Source: Nemertoderma westbladi (lineage: Eukaryota; Xenacoelomorpha; Nemertodermatida; Nemertodermatidae). From it: DNA of 59,286 nucleotides. Of the stretch, positions 53,719-59,286 are shown in pieces. The translations under genes were made by a program, and so were the position numbers. The stretch spans positions 1-59,286 of the forward strand of contig JAUCBJ010004794.1 of NCBI GenBank assembly GCA_032718475.1. Reading direction: 5' to 3'. A model generated the notes under the pieces. It ran no database searches. It was given only the letters and a program-made list of their open reading frames with translations, and had not been told where the DNA came from. Positions within the stretch are counted from its first letter, which is position 1, and every line of letters starts with the position of its first letter.

Positions 53719-55020
53719 TCAGGTGCAATGTCAGGTTTGCCAACTGCAGCTACTGCTAAGGCTAACTACAGTACAAGCTACGATTTCGTCTAAGCCTATG
53801 GCAGTATGGGAGCCCTATCAGAAAGAAATACTGCAGGTTGATGCTACCACCATCTCTTCTAATTTTTCCATACAACAGGAAGGGTATTTTAAAACGGCTG
53901 GATAATGAAAGGGAATTAACTGATTAACGTGTTGGGGTCTCCACATAATAAAACATGAACCAATTGAGGGAAAGGAACAGGTTACAGAGGCAGGCTTTTC
54001 TAACTAAAACAATAAACGGCCACTTTTGACTTTACCAATTGAAGGAGCCCTATCACCACATACAGACATAGGGCATGTGCTTATACATACAGAAGCCCTC
54101 GGGCTTTTCTAACCAACTACTACTACTACAGTACTACAATCGGCATGCTGCATTGCAGCTGCATTATATATATAGGCCCTATTAAGAATGCTGTGTCGGC
54201 TTGTTGACAAAATTGCGCCTCCACAACTCCCTTACAGCCTTATCACCCATGACATTTGTTAGATCATCCGCATCTTCAAGGCCAGTGTCCTTTAAGACAG
54301 TAAGAAAGATGCGTCGCAAGAAAGTCATGGGCTGTCCACCACATGCTTATTCACTCCATGAGGTGCACTGGTTGGTCCTCACAGCGAAAGCAATGTCCTG
54401 CAAAGCGGAGGCGGCTTTGTTCTAGTGTCAAGCTTGGGGAACCAATTACTGAATGAGACACCTCCAACTCCAATGTTATATAGCGTCTGGTTGGAGATGT
54501 GTGCATTGTACTTGACACAGTGAATCTAATCAAAACAATTAGTCAATAAACATTAACTCAATAACATAATGGGTTACAGTTTACAGTAGTCTTATTTTTG
54601 CCTTACGAAAATACCACAGGTATGGGTATGAATGAACTATACAGCTATAACTCAACTACCGCGGTACGGTATACACCGCTAAGGCAGTAAGGCTACCGCA
54701 AAGTCATACCACTACCGCAAAAAGTAACTACTGATGTCTGACTGTATGTATGCGATCCCTGCTTATACATACTTAGAATAATTAATTTGATCACTAAAAT
54801 AACGTTGCATTGTAATTATGTAATATGCATGGTATATGTACTGACTGACTGATGCGGGATGCAGTTTTGATTTAAATACCGATATATACAGTATAGCAGT
54901 ATGGGTACGGTACACTTGGAGTTGTACTAAAGTCCAATATTGGACTTCAGAGTCCAAAATTGGACTTGAAGTCTAAAATTGGACTTGAAGTCCAATTTTT
55001 GACTTCTCATCGACTGGTCG
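53719..55020. repeat. Segmental duplication, copy 1
   Basis: The same ordered set of sequences recurs at about 55668-56965 in direct orientation: CCAACTGCAGCT, CAAGCTACGATTTCGTCTAA, CCATACAACAGG, the GGTTACAG...AATAAACG module (53967-54020), a LINE end, and ATACCACAGGTATGG. Differences are scattered indels and substitutions. Confidence 0.8.
54130..54540 (-). pseudogene. RTE-like LINE 3' end (minus strand)
   Basis: The inverse of this stretch matches the 3' part of the LINE at 27.4-27.9 kb: NQTLYNIG-type, SRLRFAGHCFRCEDQPV, then the region coding TFLRR...D, GCTGCAATGCAGCATGCCGAT, and a (TAG)n tail seen here as CTACTACTACTAC. Broken by frameshifts. Confidence 0.7.
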
Positions 55021-55320
55021 GTGAGAAGTCAAAAATTGGACTTGAGTCCAAAATTGGACTTGAGTCCAAAATTGGACTTCGACTCCAGTTCAAATCCAAA
55101 ATTGGACTTCTGTGAGTCCAATATTGGACTTCAAATCAGCCAAATGTTCCAGGGCCTTGGGTAATTGGATCGGGCGAGATTTTTTTTCTTTAATCGAAAA
55201 TATATCAAAAAATAAGAGTTTTGAACAGGGGGACCTGAAATTCACCAGGGGGAACTTTTTTTATAAGGCTTTGAATTTTTACAAAAGTCCAATATTGGAC
55301 TTTAAGTCCAATTTTGGACG
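54920..55320. repeat. Array of AGTCCAATATTGGACT palindromes
   Basis: More than ten copies of a 16-base palindrome and variants (AGTCCAAAATTGGACT, AGTCCAATTTTTGACT), some abutting, at 54929-55135 and again at 55285-55320. A shorter set is at 56897-56955. Each copy can pair with itself or any other. Confidence 0.85.
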
Positions 55321-55667
55321 TGACATTGAGAATCGAACTTAAAGGTACATGAAGCATGACAGATGAGAGACAGCCAGACAGCTGTTAAGTTATGGAAAGT
55401 TACCTTTGCAGCTCTGTATGTATCTGCAGTGTAATGACTGTAGTGTACTTAGAATATAATGGTACATTCTAGCATTCTAGGTACTTTGTACTTTACTTTT
55501 AGCATATTGTTTAGTTTACAATTTACATTCATGTTATGTCTAAAGTCTAACCTTACAGCCTTATGTACCCAGGACTTTATAGTGTCTTTAGGACTAGATT
55601 ATATTATGCTCCAAGGCCTCCAACAAATATTTAATTACAAATTATATTTGGCTGTTTGGTGGATACT
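55321..55667. other. No gene seen
   Basis: AT-rich sequence between the palindrome array and the second duplication copy. Confidence 0.5.
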
Positions 55668-56965
55668 GGTAGCAATGCCAGGTTAGCCAACTGCAGCTGC
55701 TGCTAAGGCTAACTACAGTACAAGCTACGATTTCGTCTAAGGCTATGGGAGCCCTATCAGAAAGAAATACTACAATAAGTTGATGCTACCACCATCTCTT
55801 CTAATTTTTCCATACAACAGGGAGGCTATTATAAAACGGCTGGATAACAGGATAATGAAATGGGATTAGTAACTGATTAACGTGTTGGTGTTGGGCTCTC
55901 CACATAATAAGTACAGAAGTAACAAGTAACACACGTCATAATCATAAACCAAATGAGGGAAAGGAACAGGTTACAGAGGCAGGCTTTTCTAACTAACACA
56001 ATAAACGCCCACTTTTGACTTTACCAATTGAAGGAGCCCTATAACCTCACCACATACTACTACTACAATCGGCATGATTCATTGCAGCTGCATTATGTAT
56101 ATAGGCCCTATAATGTATTAAGAATGCTGTGCCGGCTTGTTGACAAAAGTGCGCCTCCACAACTCCCTTACACTCTTACAGCCTTATCACCCATGACATT
56201 TGCTAGATCATCCGCATCTTCAAGGCCAGTGTCCTTTAAGACAGTAAGAAAGATGCGTCTCAAGAAAGTCATGGGCTGACCACCATGCTTATTCACTCCA
56301 TGAGGTGCACTGGCTGGTCCTCACGGCTTAAAGCGATGTCCTGCAAAGCGGAGGCGGCTTTGTTCGAGTGTCAAGCTTGGGGGAACCAATGACTGAATGA
56401 GACACCTCCAACTCCAATGTTATATAGTGTATGGTTGGAGATGCAGAGATGTGTGCATTGTACTTGACACAGTGAACCTAATCAAAACAATTAGTCAATA
56501 AACATTAACTCAATAACACAATAGGTTACAGTTTACAGTAGTCTTATTTTTGCCATACGAAAATACCACAGGTATGGCAGTATGGGTCTGTGGGTATGAA
56601 TGAACTATACAGCTATAACTCAACTACGCTACCGCGGTATACACCGCTAAGGCAGTAAGGCTACCGCAAAGTGCAAAGCTATACCCAATACCACTACCGC
56701 AAAAAGTAACTACTGATGTCTGACTGTACGTGTGCGATCCCTGTTTATAACAGTATAATACATATAATAATTAATTTGATCATTAAAATAATGTTGCATT
56801 GTAATTATGTAATATATATGTACTGATACGGGATGCCGTTTTGATTTAAATACCGATATACAGTATGGCAGTATGGGTACACTTGGAGTTGTACTAAAGT
56901 CCAAAATTGGACTTGAAGTCTAAAATTGGACTTGAAGTCCAATTTTTGACTTCTCACCGACTGAC
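55668..56965. repeat. Segmental duplication, copy 2
   Basis: Direct repeat of 53719-55020 with small insertions. It includes the hairpin module (55956-56008), a LINE 3' end and a short palindrome array. Confidence 0.8.
56060..56480 (-). pseudogene. RTE-like LINE 3' end (minus strand), second copy
   Basis: Same LINE piece as at 54130-54540, carried in the second segmental copy, with its own substitutions (for example GCCGTGAGGACCAGCCAGTG on the minus strand). Not coding. Confidence 0.7.
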
Positions 56966-57344
56966 GGTGCTGGGAGGCGAGGTTATAAGAGACTTTATAT
57001 AAGGACATTTAATTTAATATATGCAGATATGAGAAATGAGGCCAGTATTGGTTGACAGAAGGAGATATGCAATGCGTATCCCATTGCACCTCATAATAGC
57101 CTCTCCGTCAACAAGTCAACCCCATCGACTAGCGGCACTGGCTGTTTCAGCTGATGGGGCTCTGTCGAAAAACGCGTCCCTGATGCAGCAAGGGCCAGGG
57201 CTGGCAAAGGGCCCCTTACTAAGGGCCCTCTTTTGAGGAGCAATATTATTATTGTCGCGGAACTGCTTCTACTCTCTGTGAGAAATGAGAAATATTTAAT
57301 TTCTTTAAGGATCAGGATTCAGGAGTATGCAGATTTTGGAATGA

Positions 57345-57725
57345 AATTGTATACCTAAATAAGAAACCCATGTCAAAAAGTTCTTATTTAAGGACTTTTA
57401 GTATTTATGTGTACAATTTCGATGTCTTAAATAAGGTAAATTTAAAAAATCCCTCTTATTTAGGAACTGGTCGTACTTTTGATGCAATTTTAAAACGCTT
57501 GTAGAAAAAAAACCGGACGGTGAAATGTTTTCTGGTTTTTTGCATTATGTTCAAGAAAGAACCAACTTTTATATTGTGAAATAAAATTATGCGGTATTTT
57601 TTACTGAAACAAGTTCTTGCATATTATGTCGAAAAAATATCCAAAAATGGCCCAAAAACCCCTAAATAAGAGCCATTTTCCTTAAATAAGAACCCACTTT
57701 TGGAGCTTATTTAAGGGTATGTTCC
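57345..57725. mobile_element. Possible foldback element with CTTATTTA-rich arms
   Basis: ATACCTAAATAAG near 57349 and, inverted, ATACCCTTAAATAAG ending near 57722, with TTCTTATTTAAGGA and CCTAAATAAG words in both halves. No duplication found. Confidence 0.45.
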
Positions 57726-57879
57726 CTACTGCCAGGCTGCAAATGAAGTGCAAAAATCGCAACGCGTTGTGCGCATATTTGAATTAGTGCGCGGTAAAAG
57801 CGCGCAGAATTGAAATAAAAGTGCACGAAATTATGTGAAAGACAACAAAAGTGCGACAGGCGCAGGCGCAGAAAATTGA

Positions 57880-58986
57880 GGGTCCTACTAAATACTACAA
57901 AAAGCACAAAACAAGCACAAAAAAGCACAAAAAAGTCAAGAAAAGCACAAAAAAGCACAAAAAAAGCACAAAAAAGCACAAAAAAGTAAAAAAAAAGCAC
58001 AAAAAAAGTAAAAAAAAAGCACAAAAAAACATTCTCACATCAAGAGAGATGGGGGGGGGGGGGGGGGGGGGCGAAAATATGAGAGATATTGTTACAGACA
58101 CCCCCTTCCCCCCCTGACATATAAGATAAGTACGCATGAACTCCTAAACAACATTGCAAACAATCTGGCAGTTATAGAAATTTCAAAGTATACAGTAGTG
58201 TTACAACAGCAGTGGTTAAACCCAGGCAGGAACTGTGTTTCCAACAGACGCAGATATCGTAACCAAGGCAGTTCCGACCTAAGCGAGATTCTTGCAAGTA
58301 TGACTATGACTAATATCATCATACTTGTCCTCAGACGTTATCGATCGCCCACTCGAGAGGTTCGGGCAGACCGTGATGTGATATAATTGTACAGTATGTC
58401 GATTTATCGGTGAATAAAGGCATTCCAATAATAGAATAATCGCGATTTCGGTCAACACTGACATATCCAGTTTACAAGCGCCTATGCTGCGTCGCTACAT
58501 CATTACAAGTAATTAACCAGAACGCTGATAAGTTGACATAATGTGACAAGACAATAACAAAGTCTACTATACAGTATTATAAGTTCTATCCTGATATTTG
58601 AATTGAACCATCTTTACATACTGACATTAGCCTGATATTGCACTAGGGTGCTCGTGGTAGGGCTGTACCTGTAAGTGCTCGTGCTGGTACTCACTCACTG
58701 GCAGCTATATGACATGAAAGCATACTGGACATGTGATTATCCTTCCGGTAGCCTAGACACTACTGCACTACATGATATTGCTTCTATCATCTGTTCTATC
58801 TGTCTATTACAAGCTCAATAAACATCTATCAGTTTGCTTTTTTGTGCTTTTTTTTTACTTTTTTGTGCTTTTTTTTACCTTTTTTGTGCTTTTTTGTGCT
58901 TTTTTTGTGCTTTTTTGTGCTTTTCTTGACTTTTTTGTGCTTTTTTGTGCTTGTTTTGTGCTTTTTGTAGTATTTAGTAGGACCCG
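57880..58986. mobile_element. Satellite-armed foldback element 3 (GGGTC ends, 8-bp duplication)
   Basis: The ends GGGTCCTACTAAATACTAC and its complement lead into arms of about 140 bp made of AAAAGCAC repeats (57893-58030) and their inverse (58837-58975). The duplication AAAATTGA flanks it (57872-57879, 58987-58994). A G run of about 20 bases lies at 58051-58070. No gene. Confidence 0.85.
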
Positions 58987-59199
58987 AAAATTGATAGCAC
59001 GGCTCAGACTTGCACTACAGCACTAAGTCAGTACCGGTAAGTAGACCTACCCCTGGCAGTCTGCCGACTACCGGTAACAGGGTGACAATACAGATAAGAC
59101 TGTAAGAAATACTGAAATAATAAGCCTCCTACAGTCCTACTTGCTACCGGTACTTGGCTGCTTGGTGTGCTTTAGGCCAGTACAGCAGTAGGCAGGCAG

Positions 59200-59286
59200 G
59201 TACGTGGTAGGAGATTTCGCGCAGTATTTCTGCTGTGCGCGCCAATCTCACAGTCTCACGCAGAATTTCTGCTGCGCGCGCCAATC
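59200..59286. repeat. Two direct repeats ending GCGCGCCAATC
   Basis: CGCGCAGTATTTCTGCTGTG and ACGCAGAATTTCTGCTGCGC, each followed by CGCGCCAATC, lie about 50 bases apart; the last touches the window edge, so an array may continue beyond. Confidence 0.6.

Noticed and set aside
57036-57236. 66-codon frame with Arg-rich start
   Set aside because: No recognisable motif, no supporting context, and flanked by repeats; not better than chance.
57851-58117. Frame encoding KKHKKSTKKHKK repeats, and Phe-rich frames on the other strand
   Set aside because: Translation of the AAAAGCAC satellite arm; the same holds for the frame at 58772-59026.

Overview
This is eukaryotic nuclear DNA, most likely from a marine invertebrate; I cannot name the species. 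The evidence is a full-length metazoan-type DNA topoisomerase II gene, non-LTR and Ty3-type retrotransposon debris, a Polinton/Maverick virus-like element, and abundant AT-rich foldback elements and short satellites. Few host genes are present; about three quarters of the window is mobile or repetitive DNA.

Layout. (1) About 0.5-12 kb: a decayed Polinton. Plus-strand order: protein-primed family B DNA polymerase (its 5' part absent and one frameshift), a TATA-binding-protein-like gene (frameshifted), packaging ATPase (intact), two small virion-type proteins, retroviral-like integrase with chromodomain (broken), two tandem paralogous penton-like genes scrambled by a 1.3-kb inversion, a basic core-like protein, the double jelly-roll major capsid protein (frameshifted) and an adenain-type cysteine protease (intact). 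Two unrecognised genes follow on the minus strand behind their own TATA/CCAAT promoter. Together these are the replication, integration, packaging, capsid and maturation functions of a virus-like transposon that can no longer act alone. (2) 12-29 kb: minisatellites, pieces of LINEs, and a nest of non-autonomous DNA transposons whose ends and target-site duplications can be read directly. (3) 29.0-34.0 kb: an intronless, intact TOP2 gene with an 81-residue basic N-terminal extension. (4) 34-42 kb: foldback elements, a higher-order satellite and a Ty3-type RT/RNase H remnant. (5) 42.06-53.72 kb: a minus-strand tandem array of truncated TOP2 copies, period about 3.49 kb, each behind the same new spacer and carrying the same 46-bp perfect hairpin. 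(6) 53.7-59.3 kb: a 1.3-kb direct segmental duplication with LINE 3' ends, palindrome arrays and another satellite-armed foldback element.

Most notable: the TBP-like gene inside a Polinton; the inverted capsid-gene pair; a family of foldback elements sharing termini and 8-bp target duplications but with arms made of different satellites; a dispersed GGTTA...TAACC hairpin module; and the amplified truncated topoisomerase II units.
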